Below the pieces are notes generated by a model, which was given only the letters and a program-made list of their open reading frames with translations, was not told where the DNA came from and did not search any database. 37,276 nucleotides of DNA. Source: Polyangiaceae bacterium. Lineage in GTDB: Bacteria; Myxococcota_A; Polyangia; Polyangiales; Polyangiaceae. This document shows positions 22,897 to 31,750 of the stretch, piece after piece (positions within the stretch are counted from its first letter, which is position 1; every line of letters begins with the position of its first letter). A program made the translations under genes and the position numbers. Where the stretch lies: the NCBI GenBank assembly GCA_029266615.1, contig JAQSWN010000041.1, forward strand, positions 1-37,276. The letters are read 5' to 3'.

Positions 22897-24903
22897 CTAC
22901 GCTGCGCCTGGGGCCGCTAGAACAACGGGCGCCGTCGTCTTTACGTGCGGCAGCCCGGCCGCAGCGTAGACCGCGTCCTCGTCCAAAGTTTCGCTCCGCA
23001 GGAGCTCGATGACGATGTTGTCCAGCTTGGCGCGGTGCTCCGTGAGAAGCTGGACCGCGCGGCGATAGGAGTCTTCAATCAGCCGCCGCACCTCTTGGTC
23101 TACCGCGTCCAGCGTCTCTTCAGCGACGCCCATCATGCGCGGGTCGCCGTCGGGCGGGAACACGGAAACGGGGCCAATGCGCTCGGACATGCCCCAGCGC
23201 CCGACCATGGACCGGGCGATGCCAGTGCACATTTGGAGGTCGCTCTCGGCGCCGGTCGTCACGACGCCAAACACGACCTGCTCGGCGGCCATGCCTCCGA
23301 GCGCGCCAATCATTTTGCCCTTTAGGTAGATGGCGTCGTACCCATAACGGTCCGCATCCGGCGTGGACAGAGTGACGCCCAACGCGCGCCCGCGCGGAAT
23401 GATCGATACTTTGCGCACCGGGTCCGCGCCGGGTTGAAGCATGCCGAGCAGGGCGTGGCCGGCCTCGTGATACGCGGTGCGGCGCCGCTCTTCGGGCGGA
23501 ATCACGACCTTGCGGGCAGTGCCGAGCTGGACTTTTTCCAGCGCGTCGGTCAGCTCCGCGAGGCTGATCGACGAGAGGCGTCGGCGCACGGCGAGCAGCG
23601 CCGCTTCGTTGATCAAGTTCGCCAGCTCCGCGCCCGTCATCCCGGGAGTGATGCGCGAGATGTGCTCCAGGTCCGAGCCGCTGCCCATCGCTACCTTCTT
23701 GGCGTGCACCTTGAGGATGGCGAGGCGACCCGCCTGGTCCGGCGCATGTACGGTGATGGTGCGGTCGAAGCGGCCGGGACGCAGCAGCGCCGCGTCCAGC
23801 ACGTCGGCGCGGTTCGTGGCGGCGATGACGATGACGCCTTCCGAGCCAGAGAAGCCGTCCATCTCCGTCAGGATTTGGTTGAGCGTCTGCTCGCGCTCGT
23901 CGTGGCCGCCCACCGCGCGCGCGCCGCCGCGAGAGCGCCCGATCGTATCGATTTCGTCGATGAAGATGATGGCCGGTGCCACCTCACGCGCGGCTTGAAA
24001 CAGCTCCCGCACGCGGCTCGCGCCCACGCCGACGATCATTTCGATGAACTCGGACGCGCTGGCGGAGAAGAACGGCACGCCCGCCTCCCCGGCGGTGGCC
24101 CGCGCGAGCAAGGTTTTTCCGGTGCCGGGCGCACCGCTCAAGAGCACGCCTTTGGGGGCGCGCGCGCCGAGGTCCCGGTATTTTTCCGGGTGCTTCAGGT
24201 AGTCCACGACCTCCTGGATCTCGTCTTCGACCTCGTCGATACCAGCGACGTCCTCGAACGTGACGCGAACGGTCTCCGGATCTACGGGCTTGCGTTGCTT
24301 GCCGCCGCCGAGCAGACCGCCCATCGCCGACTGCTGACGCTTGAACATCCAAAAGTAGAAGCCGACCAGAAGCAGGATCGGGCCGAAGGAGAGGAGCAGG
24401 TTGGCGAGCGCGCCACGCTCCTCCACGAGCGGAGTGGCCCTCACGGTGGCACCGCCGGCGGCCAGGCGGGCGAGCAAGTCGTCTTCCGCGAAGACAGGGC
24501 GCTCGGTGGAAAAGCGCTTGTAGTCGCCGGGCTGCTTCGGCTTGGAGTCCGGCGGAACCGGCTTCGGCTTTCGCAGCTCGCCCTGAATGGTGTAGCCGCG
24601 GGCGAACACCTCTCCGACGTTCTTCGCTTCGACCTGCTTGTCGAACTCGGTGTAGGAAATCGCTTCCGGACCCGACATGTGGTCCTGAACGGTCAGGAAA
24701 GCGAAGACCGCGCCGTAAACGAGCAGCGCGCGCACCAGGAACTTGCCCCAATTACGCTCTTGCTTAGGTGGCGTCCCGTTCGCCTTGTCAGGCGGTAAAC
24801 CCTCCGTACGCCAGGGCGGCGGCCGGCTCACGCGGTCTTCGGGCGGACCCAGGTTGGCCGAGGAGCGGCTAGGCGGGGGCCTGACGGACGGGGTTTCGGC
24901 CAT
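22897..24903 (-). CDS. ftsH: ATP-dependent zinc metalloprotease FtsH
   Basis: This is a 668-residue membrane AAA+ protease that degrades misassembled membrane proteins and regulatory proteins. Two transmembrane helices (about 54-72 and 167-187) flank a periplasmic domain. The AAA domain has Walker A GAPGTGKT (257-264), Walker B IIFIDEID and the second region of homology [20 protein letters not shown]. The protease has the zinc motif HEAGH (479-483) and the third ligand region GAESDLQM. Compared with typical FtsH it has a Pro/Arg-rich cytoplasmic N-terminal extension of about 50 residues and a longer periplasmic insert with [16 protein letters not shown]. The core is complete, so the enzyme should be active. 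Myxobacteria often carry several ftsH copies; whether this is the main one cannot be told. Confidence 0.95.
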   Translation of the reverse strand: MAETPSVRPPPSRSSANLGPPEDRVSRPPPWRTEGLPPDKANGTPPKQERNWGKFLVRALLVYGAVFAFLTVQDHMSGPEAISYTEFDKQVEAKNVGEVFARGYTIQGELRKPKPVPPDSKPKQPGDYKRFSTERPVFAEDDLLARLAAGGATVRATPLVEERGALANLLLSFGPILLLVGFYFWMFKRQQSAMGGLLGGGKQRKPVDPETVRVTFEDVAGIDEVEDEIQEVVDYLKHPEKYRDLGARAPKGVLLSGAPGTGKTLLARATAGEAGVPFFSASASEFIEMIVGVGASRVRELFQAAREVAPAIIFIDEIDTIGRSRGGARAVGGHDEREQTLNQILTEMDGFSGSEGVIVIAATNRADVLDAALLRPGRFDRTITVHAPDQAGRLAILKVHAKKVAMGSGSDLEHISRITPGMTGAELANLINEAALLAVRRRLSSISLAELTDALEKVQLGTARKVVIPPEERRRTAYHEAGHALLGMLQPGADPVRKVSIIPRGRALGVTLSTPDADRYGYDAIYLKGKMIGALGGMAAEQVVFGVVTTGAESDLQMCTGIARSMVGRWGMSERIGPVSVFPPDGDPRMMGVAEETLDAVDQEVRRLIEDSYRRAVQLLTEHRAKLDNIVIELLRSETLDEDAVYAAAGLPHVKTTAPVVLAAPGAA

Positions 24904-24968
24904 GGGCGCAATGTAAGGGTGAGACTGCGCCCTGGCCAGAGCTTCCCTAACGGATATGCTCGTCTTAG

Positions 24969-25544
24969 ATGCTCGAAGCGCTGATCGTGCGTTGGGGTTA
25001 CCTGGCGGTGGTCGGCGGGACGTTCTTAGAGGGTGAGACGATTTTGGTGGCGGCGGGCGCGCTCGCGCACCGTGGCTACTTGTCTTTGCCCTGGGTCATG
25101 CTGTGCGCCTTCGTCGGCAGCGTGGCCGGTGACCAGCTTTGGTTTCAGCTCGGCCGCCGCTACGGCCAGCCGTTCTTGGACCGCCGCCCGGAGTGGAAGC
25201 GCCGCGCCGGGACCGTCCAGCGGCACCTGCTGCGATTCGGCGACCTCTTCGTGCTCGGCTTTCGGTTCGTTGTGGGTATCCGCACGGTCACGCCAGCGCT
25301 GCTGGGCGCGAGTGGCTTCTCGCAGGTGCGCTTCGCGTGGCTCAACGCCCTCGGCGGCGCCGCGTGGTCGGCGGCAGTTGGCGGCGCCGGCTACGCCCTA
25401 GGAGCCGTCATCAATCAGGCGCTTGCGCGTGCCGCGCACTTGGAGGAGTTGCTCGGCGCCGCGCTGCTCGTCGGCGTGCTCGCCGCGGGAGGATGGAAGC
25501 TGTGGCGCCGTGCTCGTGGCGCCTCCACGGACAGCGTGGGTTGA
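24969..25544 (+). CDS. DedA-family membrane protein
   Basis: This is a 191-residue integral membrane protein of the DedA (VTT/SNARE-associated) family. Family marks include GGTFLEGETILVAAGALA near the N-terminus, FVGSVAGDQLWFQLGRRYG, and RFVVGIRTVTPALLGASGF with the conserved Arg residues. Four or more hydrophobic helices are evident. DedA proteins support membrane homeostasis; some act as flippases for undecaprenyl phosphate or phosphatidylethanolamine. The gene starts 65 bases from the ftsH start and runs divergently. Family assignment is firm; the transported lipid is not predictable. Confidence 0.9.
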   Translation: MLEALIVRWGYLAVVGGTFLEGETILVAAGALAHRGYLSLPWVMLCAFVGSVAGDQLWFQLGRRYGQPFLDRRPEWKRRAGTVQRHLLRFGDLFVLGFRFVVGIRTVTPALLGASGFSQVRFAWLNALGGAAWSAAVGGAGYALGAVINQALARAAHLEELLGAALLVGVLAAGGWKLWRRARGASTDSVG

Positions 25545-25928
25545 GCAGCGTCGTCGCGAGCGCGAACATGCCGAGTCGTAACTCTCGAGGATGACGGTAG
25601 CGGGAGCGCGAGATCGTTTCTGGCGTCGGGCTCCGGCGGCTGAGCAAAGTAGGGCAAGCCCGCGTCGACTCTGCCGCTTCTGCGAGCGCAGCCCACGTTT
25701 CGGCATCCGCACCTCCACGTCGGGAAACACGGATGCAGCCAATTCGCGACAACATGCACCGGCGATAAACACGATGAGCGTCGTTTCCTTGGTTTTCTCG
25801 GCGGAGCGCTTAAGCGGCCACATCTTTTTGCCGTGAACGAAACTGACGACGCGCGTCGCGCCACGGTTGGCTCACGCTGCGAACACCGCTACGGTGCAGT
25901 CACTCATCCTGTGGAGTGGAGCCAGCTC
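25545..25928. other. Intergenic region upstream of the fibro-slime lipoprotein
   Basis: About 385 bases without a supported gene. Frames on both strands are Arg/Ser-rich and look like non-coding translation. GTGGAGTGGAG at 25913-25923 contains a good ribosome binding site for the ATG at 25929. Confidence 0.45.
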
Positions 25929-26975
25929 ATGAATTTACGTTGCCGCGCGGGTCACGCGCTCAGTTTCTTGTCCGTGGTCGCGCTCGCGGCATGTAGCTCG
26001 AGCGACCCGGCGCCATCCGGCGTCGCGAGCCAGCCCGAGCCGGTGAGCGCGGGCGGTAGTGCGGGGAGCGCGAGCAGCGTTCCGGGCACCGCTGGCACGA
26101 GCCTCGTACTCGAGCCGCCGGCAACGACGGGCGGTAGCGGTAGCGGTGGCACCGGCGCCGCCCTCCCGCCCCTCACCGGCATCATCAAGACCGAATCCGG
26201 CGGCTACAAGCGCGGGGACCGCATCGACGACTTGAGCAGCGCGGGCGGCCCCAACGTGGGCGTGAACGGGAACGAAGGTTGCGGCACGTTGGTCGGGGTG
26301 GTGCGGGACTTCCGCAGCAAGGATCCCGATCGCCACCCGGACTTCGAATCGTTCGGCGGTCAAGTAGTCATCCCGGGGCTCGTCGAACAGACGCTGGGGG
26401 CGGACTCGAAGCCCGTGTACGCCTCTCGGTGCGAGCTGATGCCGGATCCAGCATCGTGCCCTACCGGTCGTCAGACAACCGACAAGGCCACGTTCGATCA
26501 ATGGTACCGCGACACGCCCAACGTCAACCAAACCTTCCTCCTCTATTTCAAGATGGAGCCGACGGGGGTGGGAGACGTCGTCTCCTTCCGCAGCGAAAAT
26601 TTCGTGCCCATGGACGGCGCGGGCTGGGAGGACACGTTTCAGGGCTTAGACGGTAAGCCGCACAACTACGCTTTCACGACCGAGCTCCACATCAAGTTCA
26701 AGTATTCCGGCGGCGAATCCTTCACGTTCAAAGGTGACGACGACGTCTGGGCCTTCATCAACGGAAAGCTGGCGATGGATCTGGGGGGTCTTCATTCCCA
26801 GCTCGAAGACACCATCGTGTTGGACGAGCACGCCGCGGAGCTCGGCTTGGAGAAGGGCGGCGTCTATCCGCTGGATCTCTTCCACGCCGAACGCCACTCG
26901 AACGGCTCGCACTTCCGAATGGACTCCACGCTCTCGGTCGTAGATTGCGGCAGCGTCCCCGTCGTGCCGAGGTGA
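25929..26975 (+). CDS. Fibro-slime domain lipoprotein
   Basis: This is a 348-residue predicted surface lipoprotein. The lipobox is VALAAC, with Cys at residue 22, followed by a Gly/Ser/Thr-rich linker to about residue 85. The fibro-slime domain (TIGR02148, PA14-like) then covers most of the rest: CGTLVGVVRDFRSKDPDRHP, DTPNVNQTFLLYF, the signature FKGDDDVWAFINGKLAMDLG and LDLFHAERHSNGSHFRMD. The domain was first seen in slime mould and fibrobacter surface proteins and is expanded in myxobacteria. It is a beta-sandwich that likely binds carbohydrate or other cells. A ribosome binding site (GGAG) supports the ATG. No enzyme activity is predicted. Confidence 0.92.
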   Translation: MNLRCRAGHALSFLSVVALAACSSSDPAPSGVASQPEPVSAGGSAGSASSVPGTAGTSLVLEPPATTGGSGSGGTGAALPPLTGIIKTESGGYKRGDRIDDLSSAGGPNVGVNGNEGCGTLVGVVRDFRSKDPDRHPDFESFGGQVVIPGLVEQTLGADSKPVYASRCELMPDPASCPTGRQTTDKATFDQWYRDTPNVNQTFLLYFKMEPTGVGDVVSFRSENFVPMDGAGWEDTFQGLDGKPHNYAFTTELHIKFKYSGGESFTFKGDDDVWAFINGKLAMDLGGLHSQLEDTIVLDEHAAELGLEKGGVYPLDLFHAERHSNGSHFRMDSTLSVVDCGSVPVVPR

Positions 26976-27031
26976 CGGTTCACCGGTCCGAAACGGAGAG
27001 GGCGTCGGCGAGCTGAGCGCAGCGCCCCGTG

Positions 27032-27057
27032 GCGCCGCGGGCGCCGCGGGCGCCGCG
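27032..27057. repeat. Short tandem repeat GCGCCGCGG, about 2.9 copies
   Basis: Nine-base units at 27032-27040, 27041-27049 and a partial third to 27057, in the gap between the fibro-slime and MtfA-like genes. Likely a slippage product in GC-rich DNA; it may also fold and slow transcription. No other role is visible. Confidence 0.6.
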
Positions 27058-27099
27058 TAGGAAGGATCCACGACCAGCTGGTTGTGGCAAGCTCCAGCT

Positions 27100-27885
27100 A
27101 TGTTCGATTGGTGGCGTCGCCTGAGTCGCGCGGAGGTCCTCGCTCAGCCATTTCCGCCTGCGTTCCGAGAGCACCTCTTGCGCCGCATTCCGTGCGCTGA
27201 GCTGCTCACGGAGCCCGAGCTCCGCAAGCTCGAGGCGCTCGTGCGGGTCTTCAACTCGGAGAAAAGCTTCGAGGGCGCGGGCGGCCTCGAGGTAACGGAA
27301 GAGATGCGCGTCGCGGTGGCGGCGCGGGCATGTCTGCTCGTGCTGTGGCGAGTGGAGCTGGACGAGCCGCTCTACGCCGACCTGGACGCGATCATCGTCT
27401 ACCCTTCGACGTACCGCGCGCCGCAACGGCGCCAGGAGGGATACGTTACGATCGAGGACGAGCAGGCGCGGCTCGGCGAATCTTGGACGCGCGGAGTGGT
27501 GGTGCTGTCGTGGGACTCCGTGCAGAGCGGCGTCGCCAACGGAGAAGACGGCCACGACGTCGTGATCCACGAGTTCGCGCACCAGCTGGACGCGGCGGAT
27601 GGCGCGATGGACGGCACGCCGGAGCTGGACGGCTTCGAGCGCTACTCGGTCTGGTCCAAGGTGGCGAGCGCCGAGTACGAAGCGCTGGTCACGGCCGTGG
27701 ACCGGCACCGCAAGACGAGCATCGACGCTTACGGCGCCACCAACGCGCCCGAATTCTTCGCCGTCGTCGTGGAGCAGTTCTTCGAGAAGCCGCTCGCTTT
27801 GGAGCGACGACACGGTGCGCTGTACCGCGAGCTTGCTAGCTACTTCCGCTTCGACCCAGCCGAGCGACGCCGTCAGGCGAGCTGA
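27100..27885 (+). CDS. MtfA-like zinc peptidase
   Basis: This is a 261-residue cytosolic protein of the MtfA family (E. coli MtfA is about 265). It has the gluzincin motif HEFAH at 157-161 within DVVIHEFAHQLDAADGAMDG and the later Glu region TNAPEFFAVVVEQFFEKP, which supplies the third zinc ligand. The N-terminus (MFDWWRRLSR) is typical. In E. coli MtfA is an aminopeptidase that binds the repressor Mlc and so affects the glucose phosphotransferase system. No Mlc homologue is near, so that partnership cannot be assumed here. Start: the ATG at 27100. Confidence 0.9.
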   Translation: MFDWWRRLSRAEVLAQPFPPAFREHLLRRIPCAELLTEPELRKLEALVRVFNSEKSFEGAGGLEVTEEMRVAVAARACLLVLWRVELDEPLYADLDAIIVYPSTYRAPQRRQEGYVTIEDEQARLGESWTRGVVVLSWDSVQSGVANGEDGHDVVIHEFAHQLDAADGAMDGTPELDGFERYSVWSKVASAEYEALVTAVDRHRKTSIDAYGATNAPEFFAVVVEQFFEKPLALERRHGALYRELASYFRFDPAERRRQAS

Positions 27886-27934
27886 GCTGAGCGGCCGTGC
27901 GCGAGGCGCTGTGGCCCCGTGAGCGACCTTTTCA

Positions 27935-28471
27935 TCAGAACGTAACGTACAGACCCTTGCCGTGGCGCGCAGCTTGCGCGAGCAGACCAAGCAGCGGGGC
28001 GAGCGTGTCCGCGAGCTTCGCGTTCTGCGTGGCGAGTAGCGTCGCCGTCTCGTGCGCGCGCGCTACGTCTGCTTCGCTCTGAAAATACGAGCCCTGCCGG
28101 CCTGGATCGAACGGCTGCGAGGAAGGGCCGAACGGCGCTCCGAGCAGCAGCCCGACGCTTGCGCCAGCTTGCGTGAGCTCGTCCTTCACCTCGAGCCAGT
28201 CGGCGTCGAGCCCCATGTCCAGATCCCCGTCGTAGTATTTGGTGAGGGCAAAGTCTCCCAGCTCCTGCACGTCGCCGGACTCCAGGAGTTTTCGCCACTC
28301 TTTGGCGAGCGGCTCGCCTTCGTAAGGGTCCGAGAGCGCGTCCAAGTGTCCGTCGATGAAGCCGGCGAGAGGCGCGGCGTCACCCGTGGACAGCGCCGCT
28401 TCGAGGACGGGCGCGAGCTCCGCACGGAAGGCGGCGTGGTCGAACGCGTATGCTCGGTGGAGTTGGGTCAT
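27935..28471 (-). CDS. Hypothetical protein
   Basis: This is a 178-residue soluble acidic protein that I do not recognise. It is mostly helical, with segments FDHAAFRAELAPVLEAAL and FIDGHLDALSDPYEGEPLAK, then a YYDGDLDMGLDADW stretch, a GLLLGAPFGPSSQPFDPGRQG loop and a final helix LAPLLGLLAQAARHGKGLYV. No signal peptide, membrane helix or catalytic motif is seen. It is the last gene of a seven-gene minus-strand cluster, 49 bases after the DUF938 gene, and converges with the MtfA-like gene. Codon usage resembles its neighbours, so it is very likely real. Confidence 0.7.
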   Translation of the reverse strand: MTQLHRAYAFDHAAFRAELAPVLEAALSTGDAAPLAGFIDGHLDALSDPYEGEPLAKEWRKLLESGDVQELGDFALTKYYDGDLDMGLDADWLEVKDELTQAGASVGLLLGAPFGPSSQPFDPGRQGSYFQSEADVARAHETATLLATQNAKLADTLAPLLGLLAQAARHGKGLYVTF

Positions 28472-28520
28472 GGGAGCGGTGGTAGCCCGGTGGGACGCAG
28501 GCGCAACGCCTCTCGTCCCA

Positions 28521-29120
28521 TCAAAGGCGGCGGAACACCACGCTCTGGTTGTTGGCCGGCATGTCGAGCCGCTCCACGTGGACGAGCCCGTGCTCGGCTG
28601 CCAGCGCCACTACGTCTTCCAGAGCTCGAACGCCGAACCGCGGGTCACGCCGCTTCAAGTCCGCGTCGAAGGTTTCGTTGCTGGGCGCCGTGTGGGCGCC
28701 GGCGATGCGAAATGGCCCGTACATGAGCAACACGCCGCCCGGCACGAGATGGCGCGCCGCGCCACGGAACAAGCCGACCGCGCACTCCCAAGGCGCGATG
28801 TGCACCATGTTCGCGTTGTACACGACCTCCACATGGGTGACGGGCCAGGCGTCGTCGCACACGTCCAAGCGCAGCGGCGGGAGCAGGTTGGGGAGAGCGG
28901 TGTCGCGCCGCCAGGCTTCGATGCTCGCCAGGTTCGCATCCTCCAAATCCGTCGGCTGGTAGAGCAGTGAAGGCAGCGCGGCCGCGAAGTGGGCCGCGTG
29001 TTGACCGGTGCCGCTCGCGATTTCCAGCACCGTGCCGGCTTGGGGCACCACGCGCGCGAGCACCTCCAGGATGGGCTGCTTGTTACGCTCGGGCGCCGGC
29101 CAGGTTAGCTTCGCGGACAT
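28521..29120 (-). CDS. DUF938 (UPF0585) methyltransferase-like protein
   Basis: This is a 199-residue protein matching DUF938 throughout: PAPERNKQPILEVLARVVP, the SAM-site motif VLEIASGTGQHAAHFA, YNANMVHIAPWECAVGLF, GGVLLMYGPF and the end motif DMPANNQSVVFR. The fold is that of a class I SAM-dependent methyltransferase with the glycine-rich motif intact (residues about 32-38). No substrate is known for the family. It lies 26 bases downstream of the HTTM-like gene in the same direction. Confidence 0.92.
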   Translation of the reverse strand: MSAKLTWPAPERNKQPILEVLARVVPQAGTVLEIASGTGQHAAHFAAALPSLLYQPTDLEDANLASIEAWRRDTALPNLLPPLRLDVCDDAWPVTHVEVVYNANMVHIAPWECAVGLFRGAARHLVPGGVLLMYGPFRIAGAHTAPSNETFDADLKRRDPRFGVRALEDVVALAAEHGLVHVERLDMPANNQSVVFRRL

Positions 29121-29146
29121 GGGGTCAGCCTAGTGACTACACTAGT

Positions 29147-29932
29147 CTAGCTCAGCTCCATGCTGAAGAAGAGAAGCGCCGGGTACGCCGCGAGCCAGGC
29201 GAAGAAGAAGCGGTTCAAGCCGAAGGCGAGCACGTTGCCGAGGTGGAAGAGCGCGCCCACGCCGAGAAACGCGAGGGCGACGCGTGGACCGAGCAACGCC
29301 GCCGGAAAGCCGCACTCGAACGCCAGCACCGCCCACGTCGCGGCGCGGCCGAGCCAGGGTCGGGCGAGGAATGGCCGTGTCAGCCAAGGCGGCGCTCCGT
29401 AGCGGTTCGACGCAAGGAGGACCCCGAGCCCTGAGCCGCTCCGCCAGCGAGGACGCGCGACCTTGATGACTCCCGCGATGAAGTACGAAAAAACGAGCTG
29501 GACACACACGTACCCGAGGCACGCCTTCACGGCGCGAGGCGAGCTCGAAAAGCAAGCGGCGCCGGAGACGCCGAGCAAAACCACGACCGTCATGTAATCG
29601 CTTCCGCCATTGAACGTGCCGCGGAAGCGGGCGCCAATGGCAAGCTGCGTCACGAGCAGCGCGGGCGCGGCCAGACCGACCCCGCCCACGAGCGCCAAGG
29701 CCAAGAGCAAGCGCACCCCGAGTAGGACCAGAAATGGCCGCTCCGGCAGCAGTAGAGCGAACAGGAAGCGCAGCGGCGCCGGCACCTCGCGGTGCTCACC
29801 GCGGAGCACCGGCCAAGACCACACTCCACGATCCGAGAAATGTCGGCGTAGCTGCAGCAGCTCCACCGTCTGCAGCAGAATCGCCAAGCCCAGCAGCCGC
29901 TCGCTCCAGCTCACGGCTTGCGTCAAGCTCAA
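29147..29932 (-). CDS. HTTM-like integral membrane protein
   Basis: This is a 261-residue polytopic membrane protein with about six helices. Pattern features of HTTM (horizontally transferred transmembrane) proteins are a first helix with SERLLGLAILLQTVELLQL, the HFSDRGVWSW loop, FNGGSDYMTVVVLL, SYFIAGVIKVARPRW and a final ALFHLGNVLAFGL. HTTM is related to the membrane part of vitamin K-dependent carboxylase, but no carboxylation evidence exists here. I chose the TTG at 29932 because it overlaps the upstream stop as TTGA; the longer frame upstream is Arg-rich and coincides with the preceding gene. It forms a pair with the single-helix protein upstream, which may be its soluble partner. Confidence 0.75.
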   Translation of the reverse strand: MSLTQAVSWSERLLGLAILLQTVELLQLRRHFSDRGVWSWPVLRGEHREVPAPLRFLFALLLPERPFLVLLGVRLLLALALVGGVGLAAPALLVTQLAIGARFRGTFNGGSDYMTVVVLLGVSGAACFSSSPRAVKACLGYVCVQLVFSYFIAGVIKVARPRWRSGSGLGVLLASNRYGAPPWLTRPFLARPWLGRAATWAVLAFECGFPAALLGPRVALAFLGVGALFHLGNVLAFGLNRFFFAWLAAYPALLFFSMELS

Positions 29933-30378
29933 GACGCATGCTCCCCGGACTCGAAGTCCACGCCGTCGGGCGATGTTAGACGAAACCGATAGTGAGCCTT
30001 TTCTCGCATCCGACCCGAGATCAGCCGCTGCACGAGCTGGTAGGACGTCAAACCAGGAGCGTCGTCGACCGCGACCCCATCCAGCTCCGACCAGAGCTGC
30101 TCGACGAGCGCCTGCTGAGCGAGGTACAGATTGCCGGCGGCGTTGAGGAAGAATCCGCGCCGCACGGGCGGTGAGAGCACGGGCCGCCATTCGCCGTCGT
30201 GACCGTCCTGCACCACGCAATAGAGAAGCTCAGGGCCCGGCTCCACGTCTTCGAAGAAGCGCCACGAAGGGAGCACGGAGCGCAGCAATAACCAGGAACG
30301 CCCGGTGAGCGGTCGCCGCTCGTTTCGCAGCGACAGCAGCACCAGCAACGCCAGCAGGAGCGGGGCAATGAAGCCCAT
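29929..30378 (-). CDS. Membrane-anchored hypothetical, partner of the HTTM-like protein
   Basis: This is a 149-residue protein. An N-terminal hydrophobic helix (MGFIAPLLLALLVLLSLR) is followed by a soluble domain of mixed alpha/beta type (WRFFEDVEPGPELLYCVVQD, then VRRGFFLNAAGNLYLAQQAL). The strand-rich end is YRFRLTSPDGVDF. I do not recognise a family. The stop overlaps the TTG start of the HTTM-like gene, and the ATG comes four bases after the stop of the upstream lipoprotein gene, so all three are coupled. A role as accessory subunit to the HTTM-like protein is inferred only from this. Confidence 0.72.
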   Translation of the reverse strand: MGFIAPLLLALLVLLSLRNERRPLTGRSWLLLRSVLPSWRFFEDVEPGPELLYCVVQDGHDGEWRPVLSPPVRRGFFLNAAGNLYLAQQALVEQLWSELDGVAVDDAPGLTSYQLVQRLISGRMREKAHYRFRLTSPDGVDFESGEHAS

Positions 30379-30382
30379 GCGC

Positions 30383-31720
30383 TCACTCGAGAGGCTTCGT
30401 CTCGTCCAAGCCTTTGGCGGTGAGCTGATATGTCTTGGGATCCAGCTCGATGCTCAGCCTTCGTTCGGAGAGCTCACCGTCGCCGTCGAGATCCCCCCGC
30501 GCGATGACTTGCGCGCTCTTGCCGTCTTTCGCGGCCACGACCTCGTACTGGAAGCGCTGCGGCTGGGTGAGGGTGAAGCGAATCGCGCCCCAGCTTTTCC
30601 ACTCTTCCGCCGTGGTTTGGTACGCTTCGCCACGCGGAACGCTGGCAGGTACCGAGGGCAAGGAAACGAGCTTGCGCGGCTTTTTCGGGGTCGCGGTCTC
30701 CGCGTCGCGAAAAGACTGTTGATGCGCCTTCACGATGAGCGCCAAGACGGACTTTGCCTCCGCCGCCTTCGCGCTCAAGATGTATTTCTCCGTGGCTACG
30801 ATGCTGATCGCGGCTAGCTGCCCGATGGCGTGCGCTTGCTGCTCCACGGTGCCGCGAAGCGCGAGCGTGGCGTGAAGTTGGCTGCCCTTGCGATCGAGGG
30901 TGATGCCGTCCAGCAGCGCTTGTACGGTGGTGTCGCCGCCCGCCTCTTTCACGCGTTCCTTTGCCTGCCCGCGGAAAAAGCCGAAGCCTTGCTCGATGCG
31001 CTGCGCCATCTCCTCGCCAGGCAGGGACGCGCGCGCCTCCAGCGAAAACTGCTGGGGGCTCGATGCCAAAGACGCGTCGACTCCGACCTTGGGCTCCGGC
31101 ACGTCCACGCGCAGTGCCACCAATTCGTCACCCTTTAGGGTGAAGTGCGCCGGTAGCGGCTCCGTCGCGTGACCGGGGGTCAATGCGGCTTCTACCTCCG
31201 ATTTGCGCCCGAACAGCACGACGTTCGGGGGGACGATAGCCAGCACGTCATTCCCTCCCGCGTACGCCTCCTCGGCGCCGCGAATGGTGACGGGGCTGCT
31301 GGTCGGTACCACGGAACCGACGCAGCCTTTTCGGACCGCGGCGAGCCCCGCCGCGTCGAACGAAACGACCGCGTAGCGGTGCTCTTCCGCGCCGCGAATC
31401 AATAGCTCCTCCGCGTGATCGACCAACGCGTTCAGACATGGCGCAACGCGCTCTGGTAAGGATGGCTTCAGCGTCGGCAGCATGGCCTGAAACAGCGGGC
31501 CGCGAGCCAGCTTGCCGAGTGACGCCCGGCCGCTGAACGTGAACGGCTGCGCCGCCGGGACCCAGTACCCGGCCAGAGCGGTGGGGGGGGCGTTGACGGT
31601 CGGCGCCGGTGAGGCCGCGGGACGGGCCGCGGCCGGCTTCGGCGCTTGGGCCTCGCGAGCTGCGCCGCCGCAAGCGGAGAGCCACGCGCACACCAGCACG
31701 ACCCGGCTACGTCGAAACAT
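30383..31720 (-). CDS. Lipoprotein with pilin-like C-terminal segment
   Basis: This is a 445-residue predicted lipoprotein. The lipobox is WLSAC with Cys17, then an Ala/Pro-rich linker to about residue 45. The long middle region (about 50-350) has alternating strands and helices with no family I recognise. The last 90 residues (EEWKSWGAIRFTLTQPQRFQ, then ARGDLDGDGELSERRLSIEL) resemble the soluble domain of myxobacterial type IV pilin-like proteins, where a GDLDGDG loop may bind calcium. The ATG at 31720 puts the lipobox in a usual place; a GTG six codons upstream is possible. It lies 30 bases after the SDR gene. Confidence 0.75.
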   Translation of the reverse strand: MFRRSRVVLVCAWLSACGGAAREAQAPKPAAARPAASPAPTVNAPPTALAGYWVPAAQPFTFSGRASLGKLARGPLFQAMLPTLKPSLPERVAPCLNALVDHAEELLIRGAEEHRYAVVSFDAAGLAAVRKGCVGSVVPTSSPVTIRGAEEAYAGGNDVLAIVPPNVVLFGRKSEVEAALTPGHATEPLPAHFTLKGDELVALRVDVPEPKVGVDASLASSPQQFSLEARASLPGEEMAQRIEQGFGFFRGQAKERVKEAGGDTTVQALLDGITLDRKGSQLHATLALRGTVEQQAHAIGQLAAISIVATEKYILSAKAAEAKSVLALIVKAHQQSFRDAETATPKKPRKLVSLPSVPASVPRGEAYQTTAEEWKSWGAIRFTLTQPQRFQYEVVAAKDGKSAQVIARGDLDGDGELSERRLSIELDPKTYQLTAKGLDETKPLE

Positions 31721-31750
31721 CCGCGCACCGTAGCCCACGCGGCCGCAGAT

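Noticed and set aside
23434..24798. 454-codon plus-strand frame
   Set aside because: Antisense shadow of ftsH, whose motifs are all intact on the other strand.
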